Origin: Chrysomallon squamiferum
Lineage: Eukaryota > Mollusca > Gastropoda > Neomphalida > Peltospiridae
DNA: 64,000 nucleotides
Assembly: GCA_012295275.1 (NCBI GenBank)
Contig: CM022679.1
Coordinates: forward strand, 7,383,169-7,447,168
Reading direction: 5' to 3'
This document shows, piece after piece, positions 15,789-27,526 of the stretch; positions within the stretch are counted from its first letter, which is position 1, and each line of letters opens with the position of its first letter. The position numbers were made by a program, and so were the translations under genes. Under the pieces are notes generated by a model, which saw only the letters and a list, made by a program, of their open reading frames with translations, had not been told where the DNA came from and did not search any database.

Positions 15789-15892
15789 GTCGGAGTTACG
15801 GTCTGCAATAAAGACGTTGGAGTTATGGTCTGCAATAAAGACGTTGGAGTTATGGTCTGCAATAAAGACGTTGGAGTTATGGTCTGCAATAT
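15789..15892 (+). repeat. 27-bp minisatellite, array 1, copy 2 (4 units)
   Basis: Same unit and same GTCGGAG first unit as copy 1, with one unit fewer. Confidence 0.97.
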
Positions 15893-16077
15893 TGATCCCG
15901 TGCGCGCCATCTTTCGATGTGGGCACGGGTGATCGAATGGGGATCTGAACTGACGACTCCGGTTGGAGACTAAAGACACAACAATATTGATCCCGTGCGC
16001 GCCATCTTTCGATGTGGGCACGGGTGATCGAATGGGGATCTGAACTGACAGCTCCGGTTGGAGACTGAACGCACAAC
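15888..16077 (+). repeat. 95-bp tandem repeat, copy 2 (exactly 2 units)
   Basis: Units start at 15888 and 15983. The last unit has the same terminal variants (GACAGCTCC, GACTGAACGCACAAC) as the last unit of copy 1, so the unit gained or lost was an internal one. Confidence 0.97.
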
Positions 16078-16113
16078 TCTGTTGATGTGGGCACGGGTGA
16101 TCGACCTGCTTGC

Positions 16114-16317
16114 TGTTGGAGTGATGGTCTGCAATAAAGACGTTGGAGTGATGGTCTACAATTAAGACGTTGGAGTGGCGGCCTGCAATAAAGACGTTGG
16201 AGTGGCGGCCTGCAATAAAGACGTTGGAGTGATGGTCTGCAATAAAGACGTTGGAGTGGTGGTCTGCAATAAAGACGTTGGAGTGGCGGCCTGCAATAAA
16301 AATCCCGTGCGCACGGG
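16114..16317 (+). repeat. 27-bp minisatellite, array 2, copy 2 (7 units), with terminal palindrome
   Basis: Seven units, with the CCCGTGCGCACGGG palindrome at 16304-16317. One unit has AATTAA in place of AATAAA. Confidence 0.95.
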
Positions 16318-16630
16318 TGATCGACCTGCTTCCTATAGGAGGATCTGAACCGAGTCTTCTGTGGAGAATATATTATAAAATGATATGAACTCTTATTTAA
16401 TTTCATTATTTCGAATCTAATGTAAAAAAGGCCTTTTTTTATGTTCAATAAAATGTTATTTAAATGCATTTTATTTTTTGTTTTTATTTAGAAATTGTTT
16501 ATATATATTTAGCAAGTTAAATTTTAAACGTGTTTCAACAAGGAAAATTGTCTAGTAATAGAATTAATTTTAACATACATATACATACATACATTCACAT
16601 ACATATATTCACAAACATACAAACATATAA

Positions 16631-16663
<33 letters not shown>

Positions 16664-18152
16664 ATAAAAAAATTGTGTAGTAATAGAATTAACTTTAACA
16701 TTCATTTATACATATATGCATTCATTACACAGATACACACATGCATACTTACTTAAACACATACATGCAGGCAGTGAAACAGACAGACAATACATACACA
16801 CAAACACAAACACATACACATACACATATCCATATACATACTTAAAAACATACATTCACACAGACACATACATACATAGTAGCACTCACACACCCACAAA
16901 CACACATTTGATGGCCAAATGTAATGTCCCTATTTAGACTGCGCTATTTCTTTTTAGCTATTTCTGAATAGACATTATAGTCTGTTGCAGTAGAAGCAGT
17001 ACAGCAGTAGTAGTAGTACTAGTGGAAGTAACCTTAACCACCAAAACTGGGCAAATCATCACTGATTAAAATATCCTCCCTAAAATATCTTAAATCCAAA
17101 ATAATCACTTCTTTTGATTCAATAAATAAATCAGATTTGGATGAACTTAAATACAATACAGTGAAGTGGGGAAGAAAAAATTATAAAACTAAACAGTCAG
17201 AATGTACATGATATCCTCAAGCAATAAAAGAATACAGTGAATAATCCCAGTGCCAAAATAGTCCCATGCAAGTAGTCTGAAACTGGGTTCAGTGTCACCA
17301 TGTTAAGGCAACCCCACCAGCTTTTAAATCTAAACCTGAAGCCCCACACAATGAAATCATTAAGGAAACTTTAATTTTTGGCTTGTCAAATCTATCAAAG
17401 ATAAACAGAGAATGCCATCAATGCTCAAATTTTAATCATTTTAGGACAGTTATAACTAATTATAAATGTAATTCACTGCCAGAAAACATTAATTTAAATA
17501 TAGGTATAAACTCCAAAATCTATCTGTAAAATAAACTGTTCAGATCAAATTTCAGCTAGTCAAACATTATGTCTAAAGCAAATTATGTTGGCTGTTAAAA
17601 CTTTGAATGAATATTTGTTCCTACTCATGAACATTAGCTCTCCATACTAATTATAGAATTAGGATAACATTTTCAGACTTAGATAACAATATCTTTTAAA
17701 ACTCATTTTCCTCAGTATTTTCAATCCAGAGTAGTAACCATCCTCAGTATTTAGATAACTGGAAGGGGGTGGTAGCAGATTATCCAAGTAAAAATGACTG
17801 TTCTCCTTTAATCTACTGATTTTCCTAATGTTAAATGATAAATAAACAAGAATGCATATTCAATAGAATAATATACTTTTAAGACGACTCCTAAGTATTA
17901 AACTTATAAAATGACAATTATCTCCCTTACACTATTAATCAAAATTTTGAAATTTTTTATTGGTGAATTATCAGTTTTCTCTTATTGATTTAATTAAGAA
18001 TTAAATAAAATGTGAAAACACACACACAAAAAAAAAGAAAGAAAGAAAGAAAGAAAGAAATAAAAATATATTTTTTTAAAAATAAATAAATAAAAAAAAA
18101 AAAAATGAAAAAATAAAATAAAATAAAATCAAAATAATAGATAGACGGCTAA

Positions 18153-18191
<39 letters not shown>

Positions 18192-18486
18192 AAAAACCTT
18201 CCCAGAATGATAGCAGTTACCTTCAGAGCACTTGAATCAAAATATTATATTGTGGTAATACAAGAGAAATAGTGACACTACTACAAATAACAAAATATTT
18301 ATGCAAAGCTCAAATATATTTCTAAGGAGAATAAAAATAAAAAATATTTTTTCAGCAAAATTAATAGTAATAATTAATTTAAAAAATATAGAAAAAATAA
18401 AGTATATATATAAATTAACCAAAAACAGTCCAAACAGTAAAAGATATTGTAATATAAATACCTGCTATATGTACAGTTACATATAC

Positions 18487-18490
18487 ATGA

Positions 18491-18524
<34 letters not shown>
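18487..18524 (+). repeat. Interrupted (GA)n microsatellite
   Basis: GA units broken by one AA and a terminal GGAAAA. Confidence 0.9.
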
Positions 18525-18737
18525 GAAAAAACAAAAATCAGAAATACTGAATAAGTTGAACAGACTTTTTATTAAATTTTCAGAATAAAATTCAATGAGA
18601 GAGTTCTAACATCATAATTGACAAAAGGTACAAAAATTAACACTCAAAAATGTATTACTGCTTTTATTTTGTATTTATTTATTTTAATTAACCCACATTC
18701 TGGCAATATTACTTTGCCTTGTCAATATTGGAAAAGA

Positions 18738-18812
18738 AACATCAGTAATGGATCTCCAGTGGTAGAACACATCTTGCTTTTTAGGCCTTGAATTCCCAAG
18801 GAAATCAGGCAG
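18738..18812 (+). repeat. Possible tRNA-derived SINE fragment
   Basis: CCAGTGGTAGAACAC (A-box-like, ~18755) lies about 30 bp before GCCTTGAATTCCC (B-box-like, ~18784). This is the spacing and order of a Pol III internal promoter. No tail or target-site duplication could be defined. Confidence 0.4.
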
Positions 18813-18854
18813 AAATCAATGTTTATTTGTTTATTTATTTATTTTTATCTTCAC

Positions 18855-18885
<31 letters not shown>

Positions 18886-19117
18886 TTATACAAATTAAAT
18901 TAAATGTGCATTCATCAAAGTATTGTTTTTCTCCCTTTTACTTTATTTACTTAAAATATCATCATGGTTATGCTGTATTTTATTTTTTCTTTGATTTATA
19001 TTTAATATTTTTATTTTTTGCATGATAATGATAGGTTGTATTGGTTTATCCTTCATTTTTTTTAAATTAATACATGATTAATAATCATAATAATAATAAT
19101 AATAATAATAATATAAA

Positions 19118-19252
19118 TAACCCCTCCCCTCCTGGAAAAAGAATTATTACGTCAGCAAACCGTGCACATTTTCTTGATTATTATTTAACCTTAACTACAG
19201 AATTAGAAAACACTCTCAGAAGCAAGCATTTAATATTAATAATAATAATAAA

Positions 19253-19306
<54 letters not shown>

Positions 19307-19562
19307 AATAACCCCTCCCCTCCTGGAAAAAGAATTATTACGTCAGAAGCTAAAGTCACTAGATCTGCTATAATTACGAAACCGTGCACATTTTCTTTGT
19401 TACTTTTTTTTTTGTGTGTGGTTGTTTTTGTTCTTTTTTAAATTATCATTTATTATTTTTAAATGAATATATGTAATGAATAATGAATATTCTATACTGA
19501 TTATTATTTAACCTTAACTATAGAATTAGAAAACACTCTCAGAAGCAAACATTTAATATTAA
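19118..19562 (+). repeat. Small duplicated block separated by (AAT)n
   Basis: AACCCCTCCCCTCCTGGAAA followed by AAGAATTATTACGTCAG occurs at ~19119 and ~19310. AACCGTGCACATTTTCTT and TTATTTAACCTTAACTA..GAATTAGAAAACACTCTC also occur twice (19160-19240 and 19380-19562). The first copy lacks two internal segments. (AAT)n runs lie before, between and after the copies (19088-19112, 19258-19304, 19585-19668). Confidence 0.9.
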
Positions 19563-19596
19563 AAAAATATATATATATATATATATAATAATAATA

Positions 19597-19669
<73 letters not shown>

Positions 19670-19670
19670 C
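19563..19670 (+). repeat. (AT)n-(AAT)n microsatellite
   Basis: (AT)10 is followed by about 26 AAT units. Confidence 0.95.
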
Positions 19671-20179
19671 GTTAATGTAGGTGGAATTGTTAAGTATTTA
19701 CGCTTAAATAAAGTAGGTCAGTTTTACAGTCATATACAATTTGATTTGTGTTCATGGCTACCCTGTGAGAAAAGATATCACAATTTTATTTAACTGATAG
19801 TCGCAAATGCCAATTTTTGAAAATTTGTGTCACTGTTGACTACCCTGAAATTTAATTGTTCATTTATACTGAATTAAAAGCTTCATACATATTCTTACAA
19901 TTTTAAATCTTAATGAAAAAATATTTAACTTCGTTTCTTATTATGTACTGGTAATTACTGCGAAGATGCATTCACAGTGAGTCATCTTCGGTCACTTGGT
20001 GTGTTCAGCTAAAGAAAAATAGAATTTTATATTTCTTCATAAACATATCGAGCCAAGTTTAATATAGTTTTTAATGTATCATTAGGACATTTTATTTTAC
20101 GTTTCTATTATTTTTCTTTATTATGCTGATTGTTGTAGATTTTGAATAGCAAAAAGTTGCTAATTTTATTTGTGTTTTT
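19671..20179. other. AT-rich non-coding sequence
   Basis: No feature was recognised. Confidence 0.5.
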
Positions 20180-21080
20180 TTTACTATTTTTTTTTAAATC
20201 ATCAAGTTGAACGAAATCGCGTTACCCAATTGCGGCTCTCTCGCCGACTACTGTCCTATGTTTACAAAACAAAGGGCATATCATATTTATCTAGTTTATT
20301 GTTTGAATGGCATGTTATTACATTAATATGTCACTAAAGGAATACGTAAATGACCTATCTAATTAAATGCGCCTGGATAAAGCAGACGTACACGGGGGCG
20401 TGTAATCAAGACTTGTTATACAAAACGTCCAACAAATTTAACTTTTTCTCAACACTATATTTTGTGACGTGCGGAAAGAACTGCTCGGTATTTTATTTTT
20501 GACGTAAGCCATACTTGGGATTAGCAGCAGAGGATCTTTAATATCCCTCTTCTTGGTCAATGATTGGAACGGGAAATAAGCCAGTGGGTGGACAGAATCA
20601 GTCTGCTGAAAAACGGTAATCTAATGCTGTCAACAGATACTCAGTATGTTATAACAGAAGGAAGTTCCACAGTCACGACCAGCACTAACGACTAGGAGAC
20701 AAACGTAATTCATTTTGTCCGCCATGTCATTAAGTTTGATATATAAGGAATTTGCAGTTCATCTCAGATCTAGGACCACGCTTTTACACTTGGAAAACAG
20801 AAATGATAGGGAATGACATCCTTTTTCTACACCCCGTCGATGTATTTAAGATGCTATTAGCACGTGCTTTTAGCACGGGCATCATATTACAAAGATAACG
20901 AGGTCCGACGTGTAGATGGAAGGCCCAGATTTGCAAGGAAGTTTAATATGGACTGTGTGACACAAGCAGTTTTTGTCAATGTAAAACAGAGTAATAAGCT
21001 GGTCACTTACATTATCGAGTGAAAACACTGAGTAGATTTCAAGCAAAATGCAGGAGCTGAAGGCAGATATAAGACCGCTG
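20180..21080. other. Non-repetitive island, candidate cis-regulatory DNA
   Basis: About 900 bp of complex, less AT-rich sequence in a repeat-poor stretch. It includes CCTATGTTTACAAAACAAA (forkhead-type core GTTTAC), several GACGT cores and CATTAGGTCC-like words. No convincing exon was found: the open frame 21086-21325 begins outside the island and resembles nothing I know. Confidence 0.3.
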
Positions 21081-22860
21081 AATGCTTGATGGTATTAACG
21101 TGGCTGCTACGATTTTATATTTTTCTCGAGTCCCTGACATTTATTTCCAGTGAATTTAGGTTCGTGTCCGGCATTTCCGAGTACAGTGCTATTAAAAATA
21201 CATTTCTTTGTCTGGTCTATTATGTGGACGTTGAAATAGCATTGCGGACACGTTTTCTAAGTACTCTCTTATTGATTAATACCATAAAGTCACTTGAAGT
21301 GAGCATTATTTATTATTTTACTTAAGTACCGACGTGTTCGTTCTTTGTGGCATTTGCTTCCTGATCGGCTTTCCTCACAGTTTCTTTGATCAGCAATATT
21401 TTTGTATGTTCTGGCTATTTCAGGATCAGTTATCTCTCCAGATTCAAACAGAAAGATCCATTAACTTCTCAGTTGTATATTTCTCTTTTTTTGTTGTTTC
21501 TTTCTTAAAACTATGCAGTTGGAATAATATATATAGACAGATGCACAGACATGCATAGACAGTACACTCGATCCATTAATCTTGCGTATTTTTTATTTCC
21601 AGTATATTTGGCACAATACATACAAACATAGATACACATACAATATAAACACATCGCCATGAAAAAACAACACAGCAACACACACACACACACAGAAAGA
21701 GACAGACACCAACATACACGTACTCGAAAAGGCACACGTAAATTATCTCTACCAGCCAAAAAAATTTAAAAAGTAATTCTTAAACTTCTAAAAAAAAAAA
21801 AAAAAAATATCGTTTTTTGACATCTCTAATCGATTAATACACTATTCCTACATCAGTGGTTGTCTTCCTGTTTGAAGCATAACACGTTACAATGTTTAGT
21901 TTCCAAACGGGGGGGGGAAAAGAAAAAAAAATCGGATTCCTGGTTTCTGCGTAAATAATTAGATATTGCCTCATCAACAGTGACCTATATAAACCTATTT
22001 AACCATGCTTATTTGATACACAGCCACTCACTCTGAAAAAATTAATATTTGTTTATGATATAAACTGTCTATAACGACGTGGCAAAGATCATTTTCTGAA
22101 GGCTAAGACGCTATTACTTCAGAAAACAGTTATCTTCCAGTAGCCAAACAAATAAAGACTGAACGACAGCAAAGAACTGGCAGCGACCTCCGGCTCTAGC
22201 AGTATAATTCATCATCAGATATGTCAAATATCCGAAGGCATGTCAAGTGGACATTTGATCCATCTTTCTCCTAAACGATTTACATGAAATAATAATTTAC
22301 TACAGGCAATGTTTTTCAGCGATCACTGCTGTTATTTGTAACTACAACGACAACAGCTGACACCTACATTACCATCATCAGTATAACAACCATTATTAGC
22401 ATTACGTCACCATCATCATCATCGTCACTACCATAACATAGTCATCGTTACCGTCTTCTGCTACTTAGTTTTTCTGGTATGATGACTATCTATAATTAAA
22501 TAACAGCCTTTATTACTACAAGTGTTATTTGCTTCTACATATGCAAAAACTATTGTACCATAACAACGAAATGATCTACTAATATACAATCAATAAGAAG
22601 AAATACTCCTAAAACTACTATAACTGGATCACGTTTTCCGTGGATGTACGATTCCAGAATCTCCCAATTGATATGAAAAAAAAAAAAAACAGTGGTTGCT
22701 GAGGACACTTTTATAAAATGTCATTATTTTACACTATGTTTTTTCGTAATTAAACCCGTTTACATCCAATATGTCACATACAGTATGTCACCTTAAGAAT
22801 ACAGTTTTTATACAGATATTTTATTTTGGAACCACAACTGATCAAAACTGCGGATTCCAT
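21081..22860. other. Non-coding sequence with scattered CA/CATA and CAT/TCA stretches
   Basis: Contains a CA/CATA-rich piece (21600-21720), a run of 9 G (21910-21918) and CATCATCATC-type triplets (22410-22425). Frames of up to 82 codons are not recognised as proteins. Confidence 0.5.
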
Positions 22861-22874
22861 ACTTAAATGGTTGA

Positions 22875-23335
22875 CTGTATTACTACCGCGACTTCTATTG
22901 CTACTGCTACTATTATTACCACAGCTACTGCTGCAACTACTACTACTGCTTCTATTAATACTACTGCTGCTACTAATACTACTGTTACTAAACTACTTCT
23001 TCTACTACCATTACTGCTACTTGTACTGCCACTGCCATACTACTATTAATTCTGCTACTATTACTACTGGTGTCACTACTACTACTACTGATGCTGCTGC
23101 TACTAAAACTACTACCATTACTCCTACTAGTACAGCTACTGCCAATACTACTATTAATTATGCTACTACTACTTCTGCTGCTGCTATTACTACTACTGCA
23201 ACTGATCTTATTACTACTATGATTATTATTACTACTGTTACAACAACTGTTATTGCTTCTAGTACTATTACTCCTACTACTACTGTTGGGACAGCTGCTA
23301 CTGCTATTACTACAACTACTATAATACTACTGCAG
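22875..23335 (+). repeat. Imperfect (ACT/GCT)n trinucleotide tract, ~460 bp
   Basis: Long run of ACT, GCT, ATT and CCT triplets, in phase for most of its length. One frame reads 185 codons (22826-23383) of Leu-rich then Thr/Ala-rich sequence, and other frames are also partly open. The triplet drift and lack of non-repeat sequence argue against a protein. Confidence 0.9.
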
Positions 23336-23943
23336 CTACAACGCGTAAAACAAATAAATTATTTACTCCATGTAATTCACTGACATTTAATATCATATTA
23401 ACATATAAGACCAATAAAAACTGGTTATTTTGTAGGCCAAAAATAGTTTGCCTTCTTTATTACTCCCCTCCCCCCATAATCATCAACTTTTTCATTTCAA
23501 CAGTTTTCCATTATAATCACGTACATTTGCCTGAATAAAAATGCAGCAATTTCTGAAAAAAAATTCAGAACAAATAAACAACCCCCCCCAAAAATATATA
23601 TAAAACTTGAAACAAACAACAAACAATTACGGTATACAAACAAAAGGCAGAAAGGTTAAGGAAACAACTAAAAATATATAAGTTATATGCACGCTATAAC
23701 CCCTGGCACTAAGTAATTTTTTTAATAAAAAAAAAAACTAATAAAAAAGTCTCAAATTGGAAAAAAACAACTAATAATAATAAAACTAAAATCCAGACAT
23801 ATATTCCATATCAAGGTGAAAAGTTCATCTATCGCATTTGGTTTTATACACGGGAGAGATTTAATTTTTTTTTTTTTTTTTACACTTTTTCTTTTCTATT
23901 CTTATTTTTTCTTCTTCTTACTTTTTCTTTTTTTCTTTTCTTT
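23336..23943. other. AT-rich, homopolymer-rich sequence
   Basis: Poly(A), poly(T) and a C8 run (23583-23590); nothing else was recognised. Confidence 0.5.
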
Positions 23944-23994
23944 TTATGAAACAAACTGACCTTTTGACCACACAAACCCATCACTGAATCTTAC

Positions 23995-24258
23995 CCGTCG
24001 AGAAAGCTTGTTAGAACATGCATATTTGGCCAGATATATGTAGCTAATTAAATCAGTGGTATTGTCCCGGAGATCAAAGGTTGTCAACAAGAAGTGATTT
24101 GTAAGACTGGCAATAACTGGAAGTGTCGAACACAAGCGACGTAGCAAAAGCAGCAGTGAAGGAGCAGACGAAATAATACGTTCTGCCCACACTGATGACA
24201 ATGATTGCTCAACTCGACTCTTACTGCTGCAGGTTGGTCCTGTTATCTCTTGTTGCAT
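23995..24258 (-). CDS. Hypothetical exon on the minus strand (speculative)
   Basis: Seen: reading leftward from an ATG at 24258, 88 in-frame codons (264 nt) reach the sequence CGACGG/GTAAGATTC, a good splice donor (GT at 23994-23993). The frame continues to a stop at 23944. A TGA lies directly upstream of the ATG, so the frame would have to start here. Composition is mixed (Ser, Leu, charged residues), and the stretch contrasts with flanking poly(T)/poly(A). It contains a Leu5 run near residue 35 and ends YACSNKLSRR. I recognise no domain, homologue or function. It could equally be a chance frame in a non-repetitive island. Confidence 0.2.
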
Positions 24259-24960
24259 TCAGTTATTGAATACCGGGTCCAACACTGGTTTTCTTGCTGG
24301 TGGCTTCATTTTCTTCAGTCGAAAGCTTTTATTATTATTCCTGAAGATTTTTTTTTCTTCTTTCCTTTTTTTTTCTTTTTTTTTTTTTGGAGTTTGTACG
24401 ATACCAGTGTGGTACAGTTTCATTAAAAAAAAAGAAAAAAAAGAAAAAAAAAAAGGGAGAAGATTTCACTCTTTTTCATCGCGCACTTGGATTCAGCTCT
24501 GAAATGGTTCACTACTGATTAAAATTTGGAAGTCTGGTTACTTTACACGAGGTGTTGCTTTCAAGAACACTAAATCGAAAGTTTATCCGTACTCAGAATT
24601 CTGAACTTATATTCGTTTAGAATGATATTTTGAGAATTTACTTACTTTTATTTGTTCAGTTATTTACAATTTATTTTACTTTGTTTTATTTTTATGCTGG
24701 TTTTCACTCATGTAAATACGGTTCAGTAATAATGTTTGATTTGTTGGGAGTATTTTAACAAGAAAATCTGTAATTATTTAATTAAAATTATCTCTATTGT
24801 CCTATAATATATATAAAAAGTCAACAGTTTAGAGTGTTATTTATTTATTATATTTTTAATAAATAATAATAATAAAAAATAAATAACTAAAACTAAAAAT
24901 TAAAATAATAATAGAATGTCACAAATGCCTACGTAGTTTAAAAAATAAAATCAATCAAAA
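24259..24960. other. T/A-homopolymer-rich non-coding sequence
   Basis: T-rich tract 24345-24392 and A-rich tract 24425-24455. Frames here are Phe/Lys homopolymer artefacts. Confidence 0.5.
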
Positions 24961-25440
24961 TTTTCAAAATGCTCATCTCATCCCATCTCGGAGCGGCAAG
25001 TTATTACGAGGGGATTCAAATCTCAAACTAACCGTTATGGCCGTCGTCAAGTCTCAATTATCTTGATAGGATATTTCACAGCCCATCGGCTTTTATTGGG
25101 AAAAAATGTATGACACAAGCTAGTTATAATGCAGATTAAGTCAAAACTGATCTTAAATGTTCTTTGAAACGTTTCTCAACTGCAATTTACGAGAAGCAAC
25201 AGAGTTGAAACGTTATCCATTTAATAAGCTGACACGATTGGCGATCCCTTTTAAAGCTTTTGGCTTGAAATAACAGAAACGAATCGCGAAGCAAAAAGCA
25301 ACGTAAACGTCTTGGATATTCGAAGTGATCAATAACACGCGCTATTACAGAGCTGGTTTACACACACTGCTGAGGCAGACATTTTCTTTCACACACAGCA
25401 TCAGACGTGAAGTTTTTAGTCCCAGGCAGACAATGTGGTC
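24961..25440. other. Non-repetitive island, function unknown
   Basis: About 480 bp without microsatellites and with balanced composition. No exon or RNA was recognised. Confidence 0.25.
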
Positions 25441-27240
25441 AGAATGAGACCGCGTTAAAACATCTTGATTTTGTTAAAAAAATAAAATAAAATATAATAA
25501 AAATAAAAAAACCCAAAACCACAGACAAACATTGCCACAGATAAAAACAAAACAAAACAACAACTGCAACAAACAAACCAAAACAAAATAACAACAATTA
25601 CAACCAAAAAAACCCCAACAACAATAACTTCATTAAGACACTCTTTGATAACAAGTAATAAATAACACATCAATCTGTCTGTCTGTTTGTCTAATGATCC
25701 ATCCATCCATCAACTCCGTTTGTCTTTCAGTCAATCTTATTTCATAAATACATTATGTAATATACATTGTATATTTTATGTAAGGCATTACAACTGATAC
25801 GTATTATCTGGGAACGTTTGAACTTCTGCTCGCATTTTGTTCCTATATGTAAGTGGCAGGTCTACCAGTGGATGGTTTTGTATAATTTACTGAACTTGTT
25901 ACAGCTCTACTTTTTGACAGAAGTCAAAACCACCTCACTGTGCGTCATATATATTAATATATATTTTTTTTTTCAGTGTTTTTTTTTAATATACTTGTTA
26001 TGAAGTATAATTTGAAGTTTAAAACATAAATAAATATTTTAGTAATAATAATAATAACAATAAAGATAAATAAATAAATAAATAAAACAAATTAATTAAT
26101 TAACATAATAAATGCTACGTATAACTGAAATGTGCACTTAAGTTAGGGCTTCAGATTCTTACTGTAAAATATATCGTAATAATTACTATGGAAGTTGATG
26201 TCATTAGAAGAATCGACTACAATTTTCTGGACATTTTGGTGAATATTTTGCTACGATTTATTGTTCCGGAGCAGATATAAAATAACAACAACAACAACAC
26301 AACAATGAAAAGAAAGAGCGATTGCTTAATTAGACAACTTGTAACTATGTGCCTTCATAAAAAGACTGTAAACAAAAATTTCAAGTGATTCGATTAAAAA
26401 GCTGATTGTCGACTTCAATGATTAGTTCAAGACTACAAACACGCTGCAGATCATTTAACACAAAGATAGGATTATCTTTATGTAATTTCTAGTTACTTGC
26501 ATCATTAAGCTACAGATAATTTTTTTTCTAAATATCTTTGGAGAAATAAAATAATAAAGCTATGAAATAGCTTTCTTATATTCCTGTTTGTGGATATAAA
26601 CAAGTTTAATAATTAGGTCACATGGGAAAAACGAATACGATAATATATATATATTTATATATTCAGTGAACCTATTGTAAGAAGTAACTGTGTAGTAACA
26701 AAACTGAGCTGTTCAGAGATGTACGATATTAACTAATTAGTTTAATTTTCTATATTATATAAAACATTTTGCTGTTTTAAATGTTGTCTGTGGACCAGCA
26801 ATCCAGAAGCGCAACACTCTCTGAGAAGACAGTTTGTGTTAAAACGTACGTTCGGTTTTCTAAATAAATTTAATATATTCTAAGACAGAATTACATTCGT
26901 TTCTCGTGACCTGTCTTTGGTAATAATCAAATATGACAATAAAATTACAAGCTCGTGACTATGCATGGAGGACGGCATTTTCTCTTTTTTATCACGACCT
27001 CATTCTACTTACAGCAACGCAAATAAACCCTGATAGACTGAGTAATTCCTATTAAAATCACTCCATCCTTAGGGATTTGTTTCCACACGTCTCTGTATGA
27101 AATGAAGTCATAATTGCACGAGAAATATCATCCTTCATGCGAGCTCGTTATTTTAGTGTCTTTGTTTATTATTAGAATAGACTAACCGCACGAAATGAAT
27201 AAACAGTTTATCTAGGAAGTTTACAATATATAATTAGACT
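25441..27240. other. Intergenic AT-rich sequence
   Basis: AAC/AAAAC-rich stretch 25540-25620, (TGTC)n at 25675-25692, (AAAT)n near 26060-26085 and a short (AT)n at 26643-26660. Nothing gene-like was recognised. Confidence 0.5.
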
Positions 27241-27339
27241 ATGAAACATACCTGATTCTAATTGTTTCACAACTCACACCAAAGGTGCCAAGATTCGATC
27301 AGGAAATGACTTGACCCAGATTACACCGTTTATTCAGAT

Positions 27340-27481
27340 TAGTGTTGACTGTGCTCGGATTTTGTAAACAGGTTTCTGTGAGAAGTGGAAAACTGCCATA
27401 CTGGATGTTATACACCGTAAATATTGTCCTGTATGTCATTGCTTGGGCAAATGTAATTGCCCGGAAGAAGAAACCAAACAG

Positions 27482-27524
<43 letters not shown>
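27340..27524 (+). mobile_element. Probable retroposon 3' end (hairpin plus 39-nt poly(A))
   Basis: GGGCAAATGTAATTGCCC (27447-27464) is a 6-bp-stem hairpin. It is followed by CGGAAGAAGAAACC and then an uninterrupted A run (27486-27524). A short 3' hairpin followed by poly(A) is typical of LINE/SINE tails. The 5' limit is not visible and no reverse-transcriptase coding sequence is present, so the family is undetermined. Confidence 0.5.

Positions 27525-27526
<2 letters not shown>

Larger units (their letters stand above)
14440..18303 (+). repeat. Segmental duplication, copy 2 (~3.86 kb)
   Basis: Tandem, direct-orientation partner of 10345-14299. Relative to copy 1 it has the extra ~93 bp near 15167-15260, fewer 95-bp units, more 27-bp units in array 2, and a ~134-bp deletion at about 17880 (ACTTTT joined to AAGACGACTCC). 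The CA and AAAT microsatellites at 18010-18190 are expanded differently. Confidence 0.95.

Noticed and set aside
22826-23383. 185-codon plus-strand frame as a Leu/Thr-rich protein
   Set aside because: Entirely trinucleotide-repeat sequence; neighbouring frames are also partly open.
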